Positions 32,201 to 36,072 are shown, counted from the stretch's first letter. The stretch is 39,088 nucleotides of DNA from Bacteroidales bacterium UBA4347 (GCA_002394185.1 DGTB01000126.1:8571-47658); one strand, 5' to 3'. Numbers and translations are program-made. The notes: generated by a model from the sequence alone, not told the origin.

Positions 32201-33961
32201 CTGCACCTGACGGTGAACCACAGCACCACGGGCGACACCGTGGCCACTGCTTGCGACAGTTACGAGTGGCACGGTATCGTCTACACCGCCAGCACCGACA
32301 CGGCTACCTACGTCACCACCAACGCTGCCGGTTGCGACAGCATCGTGACGCTGCACCTGACGGTGAACCATAGCAACGCTGCCATCGAGACGCAGACTGC
32401 CTGCGACAGCTACGAGTGGCACGGCACCGTCTACACCGCCAGCACCGACGCTCCCACCAATGTCATCACCAACGCCGCTGGTTGCGACAGCACCACCACG
32501 CTGCACCTGACGGTGAACTACAGCAACACTGCCATCGAGACACAGACCGCCTGCGACAGCTACGAGTGGCATGGCACCGTCTACACTGCCAGCACTGACG
32601 AGGCCACCTATGTCACTACCAATGTCGCCGGCTGCGACAGCACCACCACGCTGCACCTGACGGTGAACCATAGCACCACGGGCGACACCGTAGCCACCGC
32701 CTGCGATAGCTACGAGTGGTATGGTACAGCCTACACCGCCAGCACCGACACGGCCACCTACGTCACTACCAACGCTGTTGGCTGCGACAGCACCACAACT
32801 CTGCACCTGACGGTGAACCACAGCACCGTGTCTGACACCATGGCCACCGCTTGCGATAGTTACGAGTGGCACGGTACTGTCTACACCTCCAGCACCGACG
32901 CTCCCACCTATGTCACCACCAACGCTGTTGGCTGCGACAGCACCACAACTCTGCACCTGACGGTGAACCACAGCAACGCTGCCATCGAGACACAGACTGC
33001 TTGCGACAGCTACGAGTGGCACGGTACCGTCTACACCGCCAGCACCGACGCTCCCACCTATGTCACCACCAACGCTGCCGGTTGCGACAGCACCGTAACG
33101 CTGCACCTGACGGTGAACTACAGCAACGCTGCCATCGAGACGCAGACTGCCTGCGACAGCTACGAGTGGCACGGCACCGTCTACACCGCCAGCACCGACA
33201 CGGCCACCTACGTCACTACCAATGCCGCTGGTTGCGACAGCACCACCACGCTGCACCTGACTGTGAACTACAGCAACGCCGCCATCGAGACACAGACCGC
33301 TTGCGACAGCTACGAGTGGCACGGCACCCGCTACACTGCCACTACCGACACGGCCACCTTCGTGACCACCAACGCCGCCGGCTGCGACAGCACCATAACG
33401 CTGCATCTGACGGTGAACCACAGTACCACGGCCGACACCATGGCAGTGGCTTGCGACAGCTACGAGTGGCACGGCACCGTCTACACCGCCAGCACCGACG
33501 ATGCCACCTTCGTGACCACTAACGCTGCTGGTTGCGACAGTACCACCACGTTGCACCTGACGGTGAACTACAGCGCTGAGGTCACCATCGTAGACTCTGC
33601 ACAGAACAGCTATGTATGGAACGGCGACACCCTCACCGAAAGTGGCACCTACACCTACTCCACTACCACCATCGAAGGCTGCGACAGCACGGTGACCCTC
33701 GTCCTCACCATCGAGGCGGTGGGCATCGACGATGTGGCCACGGTCAACGTCTACCTCTATCCCAACCCCACACGCGACTATGTCACCATCGTGGCCGACG
33801 AAGTCATCTCTGTCGAGGTCTTCGATGTGGTGGGACGCAAGGTGGCCACCTATGCCAACACCAACCGCATCGACCTCTCCGCTCTCGAATTCGGCAACTA
33901 CACCCTGCGCATCCGTCATGCGCATGGCACGTCGCTGCGACGGGTCGTCAAGACGAACTAA
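14258..33961 (+). CDS. Giant multidomain secreted protein with T9SS sorting domain
   Basis: At 6567 residues this is an exceptionally large surface or secreted protein, probably an adhesin. A signal peptide (ends VPMRAQ, about residue 26) is followed by a DSYGDGWNDA-type domain. Fibronectin III-like domains come next, with beta-helix blocks at about 15540-16600, 17700-18915, 20010-21205, 22315-23375 and 23395-24510. These open with patterns like VYVKADADGAADGRTWNDAF and carry IYGGFAGNE and GxGNI motifs. About nine CARDB-like domains (PDLxVxxI openings) span 25106-28560. A DPNEIKGPEGYDEQ module lies near 30028, then a cadherin-like domain near 30865-31140. Fourteen 50-residue repeats follow, and a type A T9SS domain (residues 6496-6567, NVYLYPNPTRDYV) ends the protein, predicting export through the outer membrane and anchoring or release. 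It is monocistronic, with its own promoter and terminator. Target and function cannot be told from sequence. Confidence 0.95.
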   Translation: MKQKYFFSVIIMMTAMLLSAVPMRAQSQVTSCPVTLTMYDSYGDGWNDAALEVYQYDSLIGSFTFNAGRESVQTLTLAAAEVRLVWRRGQYDSECTFTFTDVDGSELFAFDVGTLPYDEMGDTLGLGSFVSSCPSCYRPTGLRLANVTPSSMGVTWTPREGTQWQALCVPHGMSSATMNPVTLSANTFTAEGLQPNTAYDFYVRALCGDDGASRYATCSGVTADTAAGCSYTVTLTDQNNSAFSGWVVLVCHESGVALDTLRFPNSVLDYSRYEQTIRHSAQKLYLKVVPDNTNIWYGALGMTVVDANGDTVLMYNFDNLNLNDEYFDSIDYFCPSCLAPAVTAQALDSTSVLLSWSSTGADSYLIEYGTFSNDTASSTRLSTTDTFLVISNLVAGTRYAAFVAGVCDGTDTSAFRRVEFAPAQGILQRIYVNMGKNDTTDGRSWSTAYHTVGEAQRCAYEQGLLYGNYPDIWVAEGYYSESLQVYPSQHIYGGFAGDETDLSQRQWQQNHTVIDGGWNGFCLTQAEPFTAATQTVFDGLHFGNGRTMNGSAPVSLKAHTVLRNCGIENCSSNDQTGHGLLSIVGDPDHVITAVENCILQDGRSFGSVIYVENARIDNSLIIHNTTATAVAELGEGGALRHCDVVANMLFDYGNTHVVSLASGAALTNSIVAQNTLQDNTSGMVHYMTANLVNTFDGVSYSALNGAVSGTGNIGVDTLNAGSDPQQHYLNFIDPGNGDYRLNPGSAAIDAAIPLTGLSSTDLTSGVRVYGTAPDMGCYENTGYFVCLAPTGFAARVVEPASVQLSWSGAIVDGYEVSYCPVDGQLWTSVSIPSASGYTLTGLEEYKNYMVRVRAICSGTPTDYSDTLYFNSGCRNPIASLVVGSRDGYNSTRSDLPINMRYPYSGSYILLRASELGGEPRTIDTLGFRYTSGSTMTRHLRLGLAATRLDELTDATVPSVDSLPVQEVFDGEYTFSSYDWCRIPLQQPFEYDGASNLVLYMQDSTSSQSSYYRYFSASETGTGTVCNYYGYSPANFYGPYYTTVRPDIYINGGCDLNSCPRPSMSVVATGGDTVSLALSRLHGTPQLAISGDDGATYTLLAGVDSSTTLYHVTGLRNSATYRLRLRNICGQDDSSQWVHLIVTTAPVRYSHVYVKADADGAADGRTWNDAFADLTPALGAARATYLAYGYYPDIRVARGTYYGDTIAANAYYIQDPVNIYGGFAGNEPDTFDLSRRDFGQNVTVLDARHQRRVVRLAPYDNGWSETVPVFDGFTLRGGSSNEGAGLHVDYQVQVNNCRIVDCYGGNTYYSSGAGMYFVSSGSTVSNTVVDSCTARIGAAVYSNGNRFVNCDFVNCGHQSQWNNNNPAYNGIVYAYGDTLVGCRIMHDTATSSILTNGPAALDNCLIYDNHTDYDVIVSGGSYTLVNCDVVMNTVRQNVSPVAVNGGSLTNCLVWGNRSYNGGNLQLAASTVSYSAVQGGYEGVGNIALSSANAGADGAYSYPAFVSPETGDFRLMGESACVDAGLDSASRCAADLSGADRIYGQQVDMGCYEYHGETFCVPPYSLTVRAAATAAHVHWAASQDAASVQLEYRASTDNEWTVLDNITTGSIMLQNLQPQSAYLLRMRSRCVDGTLSGYSATCQFITECAGGRSVVAVGDTSAHASTSSSTPNYTRYSYYSFSQQLFMKNEIGTAGIIDTLRFQLASGLDATRHLKIYMGTTDRTSYSAGNDVILLDGQQLVYDTLVNFVGADGWLTIPLQRGYDYDGLDNLVLSVVDSSPSYYYYNASSYYVESSNYTRTLYTNGYNPFSIDNNTYFSTTASRNVMLFSILCGNDGCARPLLSVSDVTDSSAIVTCQMAEGVELQYKADDGFDYLPLPLQEQQPLVGLHQNTRYTVRARAVCGEGDTSLWRTVSFTTAPRRQSRYYVSAQGVGNGTSWADAAGSLPWTLDAAEASHALYRQPVEVWVAQGVYSGGFVVREGVNVYGGFVGNEPETFNLAQRDFVQNATILDGGGTQRVLTQPERDFDTPTLWDGFTLRQGNVLNSGNTNGGGVYMRRGLRINHFTIEDCQAQTGGGIYTANGAVVENTIVRRCTSDYEGGGIYAQYSRLTAIEASDCRVRYSNSGSGIYAEGDTVIGGRFVRDSGYSSPVVARNSWFESCLVADNIATTGAAVSIYRSTLMGCDVVRNTVTGSGTVAGLSQQNSYNSNNTVLGTIVWGNRLLSNPTAPQSDVDSMRYSAVQGGYVGTGNLDLASDNDGSDPSLLYPLFASPDDGDYRLLPESPCVDAGSDAIATLWDTDVAGNPRRYGDQIDIGCFENDGTQLCVYPSNLSAQASSDAAVVSWTRPRGAIAVRLQYRADSNNEWTLIDQLEGTSYMLEGLSPQSLYHYRMQALCDTSSSSTWSPTKTFVTECADGASLIVVGDSAALSATLSHLPLNNYYNYSFSQQLFLAGELGGSGVIDTIRFQQQTGRDDNRKVRISMGHTSLNTFTGSTDAIPETQTTVVFDGTLNLSMQPDGWLTVPLHAPFDYNGTDNLVLTVVDSTGTYTSSIQFYTAPAQGNRTLYTYTDASKIQITTNGSYSTSDQRNVVSFNKYCGNIGCPRPLLMVKDVTDSSAYLVCQTPVDQTVELQYRAAGDDEYIPLPVVQSQVLGHLRQNTVYEVRTRAMCSSGDSSSWRTSVFTTLPKRQSRYYVTTQGTGDGSSWTMASSDLNWVLATAETNYNMYRDPVEVWVAKGTYNGGFTIREGVNVYGGFAGNEPDDYDLSQRDFEANASVLDGQNIATVLNQYAEFSRSTALWDGFTVRGGKSTGSGGGVMMRGGTTINNFKVTNCIAQNGGGIYAYGENIQATITNTIVACDSATSYGGGIYAVRTRMENVLVHNNSARSAGGGMYIEYNCRMTQMTVVNNYVQTTNKNEAGAHLNSTYNNYIYNSIFWGNRNAGGPDQVDVGVVRASAIEGMTGTSSNGNYTLSSMNEGAYGPRFAMPTEGAGRSYSGGDWRLQEGSICINRGENGYAESTTDLDGNARVQQARVDMGCYESSYDGIGLPQYGNVVYVKPQAAGTADGTSWSNAMDDINLAQQVAANRGIANVWVAEGIYYGSPDVKNGAFLVVPAVSVYGGFVGDEPEDYDLAQRDIEGHPSILDGGNTRRVLYQENNISNSSQYVEWNGFTLRNGNVVGNSSSTYGGGAYLRYGSRLVGCTITANRAQNGGGVYLSGSYTTQTVAGRQYRNFSTRLVSCKISNNNATNNGGGVYINASSLVGNCLVVGNTAQSYGGGVYNSSGYVVGTTIVSNTSQNYSSGGYYCNNSSGRLDNSIVWGNKKGYYVGNMGGNSKYGLNAIEGGIADSLKIINLESSNDGTDMSKFYVRFVDPQHGDYTLHITSSALNYGDSLQLYYLPATDLAGNPRVMGGALDLGAYESDAGTSCPSVVGLAASNVTSSSATLSWMPMGEETRWSLKLQQEEGGLDSVFDATDTVVVLDGLQLNRTYTVYVRAMCDSGGVSLYSIPLTFTTQCDETLLTPLDEFASMLPENNYVAYSNKLDFAWTSMPMATSYDFYFWRSDESEPTTPTRRGLMSAGLSDFSIPNYTQNHGQTFNWKVVVWNECISRTSEVMTLQEADLPDLHVSGFTLPERMAAGQTVTIEWTVVNDGAGSTPPGAAWSDYIWLTGHNGVGGGFLYEVDEQLLATVPNLRALGPGESYTNSVEVQLPQDYVGGYYIFVFADQYSANNIDYSPTGDTVMALPYTPSATGSPYPYLRSQGTSYPGNFIYSQMAETVETDNFFYIQKTILPPPTPNLHVTAVTHPLNAYSGESIAIQWQVTNEGDAAAMTGWTDAVYITPDTVLDYSTAILMGTYRHDGTLAVGGSYTGSVDGVLPLQLGGVYHVFVVTDIQDAVYENIYEADNEVASDQTMNIIMSPPADLQVVAVALDSTAPSTLSAGATYEVAYRVQNVGARAVESTHWRDVAYLTEQSTFDRASARRVGSRYNYNRNLGINEEYTEKMNITLPDSINGTRYLFVVADVDDEVFEYTYEDNNVGGAEEPLQIALPDLQVVWMNAPPTVVANQPVSLVWRVINAGQGDVSNRRVRNGLVFSNQTLVSHDVALNLAAGEYVEYTDSLMLPCSASDELTLYAKADMNNVMYETDENNSAGLTVSVLSPDLTVSSISVPDTLWSGTTATVSWTLSNSGQAAVDAVVTDCFYLGNAIGYNAADSIGRFVRQVTLQPGESVVESFEVSLPNGVQGQFYVHQVVNADASVCEGLNAASNHAVSAQCDVMLSPYPDLTVTDLEIPTALNIGEVFTLDYSVSNQGTGDLAGRTVTTQFYISHYNVFSKSTSTLMGDDSRPMTVAVGGQASYSTSLRVPTTITAGNYYIYAVVDATDVVYEYTYENNNTTRSSQLQVNVYPLDMAVTAIGGVDVLDWNGSYTANVTVSNLSQVPSLANYWYTRVFLSQDDVLQSTDLQLGNVVRHEVLEGDSSYTVNVAFKMPYGYTSPAYLIALADPDGNNPDINTSNNILIQSVTVNSVPTADLAVTDARVLDGTVYSGQPARIAYTVTNVSEQPITASTWTDKVFLSANNVFEASDVEVGTSTKHNMSLAAGASYTDTATFRVPLPQNGTVYLIVRTNNAASFYESNTDNNTSSVECSVTLPQPGDLVVDNILVGGDVQSGDTLSVSWRVKNIGSNTLSGNGLRSLVYLSANTVFDADDRLLGGVSNDNVNIIPGGDVEQQLASRIAGLPEGDYYVIVKTDVGNMFNEVDDNNNTACSTYPFTLTIRQLPFNTPLADVLFNNVVNDYKLVVDTNVDQTVRVYLRSDDTASGAANMLYASHNNISNASSYDIASDGQYVHNPELYIPATEAGYYGINLQGSTPTAANQNVTIQADILPFELRDVAPNQGGNTGRVTVMLTGSRFSADMQVTLSNAQGTTIQPESLKYDSYYKAFATFDLTGETVGMYDVSVVKPGAETSTLHDAFRIVDGTPENLYTNIIFPQSPRPNRTVVAMLEYGNAGNTDIVNPVVVVNSVASTPVALTPGDLSLGETSVRVPLQVDGEPAGVLRPGTTGYVNVYISTVDNLTFTVSREEPQPTVHYPVSTTYTYSEIVAVAESAEGCLVGNDGVVSVHLPEGVDSNDYLYRWTTVDGLLVGTTRTVTGLAAGGYRVRMLSVADTHRVAYEDYVVVDKIDTCNSLRVHIGSVCYSGVCVIPSVESYATALGGTPPYSYSWTHRRHTVTGSGRYVLSCRVVDAAGRVAYGKQELYLKGMECSQDPNEIKGPEGYDEQLRFVAASEKMNYTIGFENDPDFATAPATRVSITYPVPQGQNIVSFRLSDFGFGEHVFSVPAGATTYSKRLDMSASLGVWVDVTAGIDMVNNQLFWIFQSIDPATGFEPASSQMGFLPVNDSLGSGEGYVSFLISPSAGRHTGDTVAVDATIVFDDNAPIATNRWKNTFDAEAPSSTLQAVTSDSGMCLFSFAAADEQGGSGVDHVELYVSQNEGSYEYYASAPADSTLRFPLVDGILYRFASVAVDHVGNREPLKSSPDTVINNNTAPTDILLTASSFRENASVSTVIGRLTTIDNDITLPFSYELVDGDGDADNALFSIVDGRLVTGGRYNCDGRSQYSVRVRTTDITGLSFEKSFVLNKIQENFAASTSLSEAICEGDSYTFGSRVLTTQDTYVDSLHTVMGCDSIVTLALQVNPVYHHVDTQVACDSFTWQDSVTYVASTTTPMRTLTTVQGCDSTVTLHLTVNRSNAAIETQTACDSYQWHGTLYTSSTDAPTYVTTNAAGCDSTTTLHLTVNHSTTADTMATACDAFTWHGTVYTASTDAPTYVTTNVAGCDSTVTLHLTVNHSNAAIETQTACDSYEWHGTLYTASTDAATYVTTNAAGCDSTVTLHLTVNYSNTAIETQTACDSYEWHGTVYTSSTDTPTYVTTNAAGCDSTTTLHLTVNHSTTGDTVATACDSYEWHGTVYTASTDAPTYVTTNAAGCDSTVTLHLTVNHSTTGDTVATACDSYEWHGIVYTASTDTATYVTTNAAGCDSIVTLHLTVNHSNAAIETQTACDSYEWHGTVYTASTDAPTNVITNAAGCDSTTTLHLTVNYSNTAIETQTACDSYEWHGTVYTASTDEATYVTTNVAGCDSTTTLHLTVNHSTTGDTVATACDSYEWYGTAYTASTDTATYVTTNAVGCDSTTTLHLTVNHSTVSDTMATACDSYEWHGTVYTSSTDAPTYVTTNAVGCDSTTTLHLTVNHSNAAIETQTACDSYEWHGTVYTASTDAPTYVTTNAAGCDSTVTLHLTVNYSNAAIETQTACDSYEWHGTVYTASTDTATYVTTNAAGCDSTTTLHLTVNYSNAAIETQTACDSYEWHGTRYTATTDTATFVTTNAAGCDSTITLHLTVNHSTTADTMAVACDSYEWHGTVYTASTDDATFVTTNAAGCDSTTTLHLTVNYSAEVTIVDSAQNSYVWNGDTLTESGTYTYSTTTIEGCDSTVTLVLTIEAVGIDDVATVNVYLYPNPTRDYVTIVADEVISVEVFDVVGRKVATYANTNRIDLSALEFGNYTLRIRHAHGTSLRRVVKTN
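16601..23376 (+). repeat. Threefold duplicated 2.2-2.3 kb module inside the giant gene
   Basis: Three successive modules start near 16601, 18917 and 21206. Each has the same order: Fn3-like domain, a jelly-roll-like domain (YYSFSQQLF, IDTLRFQ, PLQ..YDYDG.DNLVL), a second Fn3-like domain opening CxRPLLxVxDVTDSS, then a beta-helix block opening RQSRYYV. Copies two and three are the most alike (for example SFSQQLFMKNEIG against SFSQQLFLAGELG). A further beta-helix block (23395-24510) follows without the other domains. Confidence 0.85.
25106..28560 (+). repeat. Array of about nine CARDB-like domains in the giant protein
   Basis: Successive domains of roughly 110-170 residues open with PDLHVSGF, PNLHVTAV, ADLQVVAV, PDLQVVWM, PDLTVSSI, PDLTVTDL, LDMAVTAI, ADLAVTDA and GDLVVDNI. 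Each ends with a pattern like YEYTYEDNN or YESNTDNNT. CARDB domains are beta-sandwiches found in bacterial adhesins. Confidence 0.85.
31475..33574 (+). repeat. Fourteen tandem 150-bp (50-residue) repeats
   Basis: The period is exactly 150 bases throughout, giving residues 5740-6439 of the giant protein. Every unit contains ACDSYEWHGT (or a close variant), then YTASTD, TYVTTNAAGCDST and LHLTVNHS or LHLTVNYS. Two unit types differ only in the first eight residues: N-type (NAAIETQT) and T-type (TTGDTVAT). Their order is N T N N T T N N T T N N N T. Diverged units lie at both edges, before 31475 and at 33575-33730. Confidence 0.95.
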
Positions 33962-33985
33962 TCCTTTGACAACCCTTATCCGATG

Positions 33986-34019
33986 CACAGGGTGCCCCAC
34001 TCGGGGCACCCTGTGTTTG
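33986..34019 (+). terminator. Rho-independent terminator of the giant gene
   Basis: A perfect 13-bp GC-rich stem (CACAGGGTGCCCC, 33986-33998, with 34003-34015; loop ACTC) is followed by TTTGTTTG. It lies 25 bases after the stop codon. Confidence 0.9.
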
Positions 34020-34041
34020 TTTGCTCCGATTGCAGGCGCTT

Positions 34042-34097
34042 CCCCGAATTCCGCGCCAACACCCCGTCCGTCAAACTCCACGTAGCGGATTGATTTT
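34042..34097 (+). pseudogene. 56-bp direct repeat, copy B: fragment of a macroglobulin gene 3' end
   Basis: The fragment would encode FPEFRANTPSVKLHVAD and a stop, against YAPEFRANTPSVKLRVAD in the intact gene at 13967-14022. It matches that copy at 53 of 56 bases. No larger open macroglobulin sequence precedes it; the giant gene and its terminator lie directly upstream. It is either the relic of a tandem paralogue or one side of a duplication that brought in the giant gene. Confidence 0.85.
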
Positions 34098-34287
34098 CAC
34101 GATGGGAGAACATCGGAAGTGAGTCTATAGGTTTTACTCCCCTTTTACTCCCCTTTTTATCATCCTTTACTCAAATTCTGCCTGGGTATAGGGTAGGTCT
34201 AGGGATCGTCCTGTGTCGCTTCGATGTTCTGTAACCCCCTCCGTGGGGAAAAATATAAAAAATTCATCTCAGGTGTTACTTTTTTCG
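34098..34287. other. Intergenic region with 11-base tandem tract
   Basis: No gene is seen. It contains TTTTACTCCCC twice in tandem at 34132-34153, then a degenerate continuation, resembling the CTCTTACTCCT tract at 5519-5555. The rest is unremarkable sequence ahead of the sigma-factor promoter. Confidence 0.5.
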
Positions 34288-34295
34288 TATTTTTG
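34288..34295 (+). promoter_or_regulatory. -7 box of the sigma-factor operon promoter
   Basis: TATTTTTG matches TAnnTTTG, and the predicted transcript start near 34302 is about 34 bases before the GTG start. No TTTG is found at the -33 position, so it may be weak or need an activator. Confidence 0.55.
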
Positions 34296-34335
34296 CATCT
34301 AACGTATATAGAAAACCAAACGAGAAAAACATATA

Positions 34336-34842
34336 GTGATCCGAAAGGAGACAAGACATACAGAATTCGAGCAGATGCTGCGCCGTTCGCGTCGCATCCT
34401 GTACAAAGTATGCCTTGCCTTCACCGACCGCCAGCCCGACAACGTCGACGACCTCTACCAGGAAATCGTCTGCAACCTCTGGCGCGGATGGCCGAAATTC
34501 CGCGGCGAGAGCGACCCCACCACGTGGGTCTACCGCATAGCCCTCAACACCGCAGGCATGGAACTGCGCAAACGCAAACAGAAAGAGCGATACGAATTCA
34601 TACCCCTTGACGAGAACCTCACCGACACCCTCGCCGAAGAAACCGACCCGCGACGCGAATACCTCTACAACCTCATCGACCAGTTGCCCGACGACGAAAA
34701 GAAACTCCTCTTCCTCCACCTCGACCACCTCTCCTACGCCCAGATCGCCCAAATAGCAGGCACCTCCGAGGCCGCCGTAAAACAGCACCTCTACCGAATC
34801 CGGCAAAAGTTAATCCAATTACATAAACAAGAAGATGAATGA
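34336..34842 (+). CDS. ECF-type RNA polymerase sigma factor
   Basis: The 168-residue protein has the two domains of extracytoplasmic-function sigma factors. Region 2 is at about residues 20-80 (DDLYQEIVCNLWRGWPKFRGESDPTTWVYRIALNTA), and region 4 at about 115-162 has a helix-turn-helix (LSYAQIAQIAGTSEAAVKQHLYRIRQKL). It starts at a GTG just downstream of a -7 box; an internal ATG at 34375 would cut into region 2 and is less likely. The stop overlaps the start of the next gene by 8 bases. It is the first gene of a five- or six-gene plus-strand operon and probably controls that operon or its regulon. An ECF factor next to a membrane protein fits the usual sigma/anti-sigma layout. Confidence 0.93.
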   Translation: MIRKETRHTEFEQMLRRSRRILYKVCLAFTDRQPDNVDDLYQEIVCNLWRGWPKFRGESDPTTWVYRIALNTAGMELRKRKQKERYEFIPLDENLTDTLAEETDPRREYLYNLIDQLPDDEKKLLFLHLDHLSYAQIAQIAGTSEAAVKQHLYRIRQKLIQLHKQEDE

Positions 34843-35554
34843 AGATATGCACACAATCAAGCAATTAAGCGTTGATGCAATCGAAGAAGACCTCGTTTTT
34901 TCCGACCTCCAGTCCCTCTGGGACGAGCAGTCCGCCCGCCTCGAACGCGCCCTTGCCCATGGAGCGCCGGTGTCCCGCCGGCAACAATCTCCATGCCCCC
35001 GAGGACGCCGGCGCGCCATGAAGACCCACCCCTCCGCACCCTACCGCCTTCGTATGCTGGCCGTCTATGCCGTCCTCTCCGTGGTGGCCCTCGCCTCCGC
35101 CGTCTATTGGGGCATCCTCATCCCTTCCCTCGCCTTCACCACCGCCGCCCTCGTCACCAGCCTTGTCGTCGAGTTCATCTATCTGCTCCTCCTCGCCGAA
35201 TGCCTCTATTGGACCGTCAGCCTCCTTGTCTTCGACCCCGCCCGTGTCGGTGTCCTCCGCATGTCGCGCTTCATCCGTCGCTCCCACATGCGCCCCCACT
35301 ATGGCACCTTTCCTGCCGGCAAGCGCAAATCCTCCATGCCCACCCCGACACCCGAGTCCGACGCCTCCGACCTCTTCTCCAACCACGTCCGCTTCCGCGC
35401 CCGCCGGGCCGCCGCTGCCTGCATCGCCGCCCTGTTCGCCCTCACCGTCGTCTCCTGCTCAACCACCGGCATCGACGGGAACACCATCAATCAGGACAAT
35501 CCCGACCGCATCGCCACCGTCGAGAATGTCGCACAAATCATCGACCGTATATGA
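34835..35554 (+). CDS. Membrane protein, possible anti-sigma partner, with inserted repeat pair
   Basis: I do not recognise a family. The 239-residue protein has an acidic N-terminal cytoplasmic part (residues 1-41, VDAIEEDLVFSDLQSLWDEQ). About three hydrophobic segments follow (near 72-95, 98-132 and 191-208). Its overlap with the sigma-factor gene and its membrane location make an anti-sigma role plausible, but no zinc-binding anti-sigma motif is visible. Residues 42-62 (HGAPVSRRQQSPCPRGRRRA) are read from an inverted pair of GGAGCGCCGG-type repeat units (34958-35020) and look like foreign insertion. An ATG four codons downstream (34847) is an alternative start. The stop overlaps the next start as ATGA. 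Confidence 0.75.
   Translation: MNEDMHTIKQLSVDAIEEDLVFSDLQSLWDEQSARLERALAHGAPVSRRQQSPCPRGRRRAMKTHPSAPYRLRMLAVYAVLSVVALASAVYWGILIPSLAFTTAALVTSLVVEFIYLLLLAECLYWTVSLLVFDPARVGVLRMSRFIRRSHMRPHYGTFPAGKRKSSMPTPTPESDASDLFSNHVRFRARRAAAACIAALFALTVVSCSTTGIDGNTINQDNPDRIATVENVAQIIDRI
34958..35020. repeat. Inverted pair of GGAGCGCCGG-type units inside a coding frame
   Basis: The plus-strand unit GGAGCGCCGGTGTCC and the minus-strand unit GGCGCGCCGGCGTCC face each other around a 12-base spacer, so the element can fold back on itself. The single copy at 13440-13467 in the macroglobulin gene is the same family. Confidence 0.7.
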
Positions 35555-36072
35555 GCACCCAAAAGCTTATAGACAAACTCACCTCATGGCCTGTGACGCT
35601 CACCGTCTGCCTGCTGATTGTCCTTGGCACGCTCACCGTCAAGCTCTGGCCCCGCACCGTCCCCTTCGACCAGTGCAGCGTTGCCTATCAGACCTATGCC
35701 AGCCAGCCAGGCATCCGTGCCGCCTTCATCAAGGACTACCGCATCAATGACACCGTCAGGGTCGACGTAACTCTCCTCGAAGCCCAAACCGATTCCGCCT
35801 GGACTATGTTACAGACTAATTTCAATGTGCCGATAATTCCCGAAGAATACCGTGAGCTTGTTGCCTGTTCCAACTCCGTTGACTTCTGGCTTGCCTCCAA
35901 AGACAACCCAAAAGACCGTACAGACACCATCATAAGCCACAACGACATTATTGTCATGTCACGACAAATGCTGACAATATGTATATGCCATATTGAAAAC
36001 AAACATCAGGCAATTGCAATAATGAATAAAGAAACGCATGATTTAAAAACCTCAAAAACAATCAAAAAATGA
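35551..36072 (+). CDS. Single-span envelope protein of unknown function
   Basis: The 173-residue product starts at an ATG overlapping the stop of the previous gene (ATGA). One hydrophobic helix near residues 15-30 (VTLTVCLLIVLGTLTV) suggests an inner-membrane anchor with the rest exported. The C-terminal end is lysine-rich (KTSKTIKK). I recognise no family. Its stop again overlaps the following ATG as ATGA, so the product is translated in step with the sigma factor, the membrane protein and the small peptide. The middle part (VRVDVTLLEAQTDSAWTML) looks like a beta-rich domain. A role in the same signalling or export unit is an inference from the overlaps alone. Confidence 0.72.
   Translation: MSTQKLIDKLTSWPVTLTVCLLIVLGTLTVKLWPRTVPFDQCSVAYQTYASQPGIRAAFIKDYRINDTVRVDVTLLEAQTDSAWTMLQTNFNVPIIPEEYRELVACSNSVDFWLASKDNPKDRTDTIISHNDIIVMSRQMLTICICHIENKHQAIAIMNKETHDLKTSKTIKK

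Noticed and set aside
31516..33522. His/Arg-rich repeated frames on the plus strand (MARHxLHxQHR type)
   Set aside because: They are another reading frame of the same 150-bp repeats and break repeatedly, unlike the continuous giant frame.
31475..33574. The 150-bp repeats considered as a CRISPR-like array
   Set aside because: Units are contiguous with no unique spacers, far longer than CRISPR repeats, and are translated in one continuous frame.
16253..34081. Three antisense open frames of over 1300 codons opposite the giant gene
   Set aside because: They mirror the sense codon pattern and the sense repeats (for example a repeated VVHRQVQ string opposite the 50-residue repeats). No start signal, promoter or known domain supports them.
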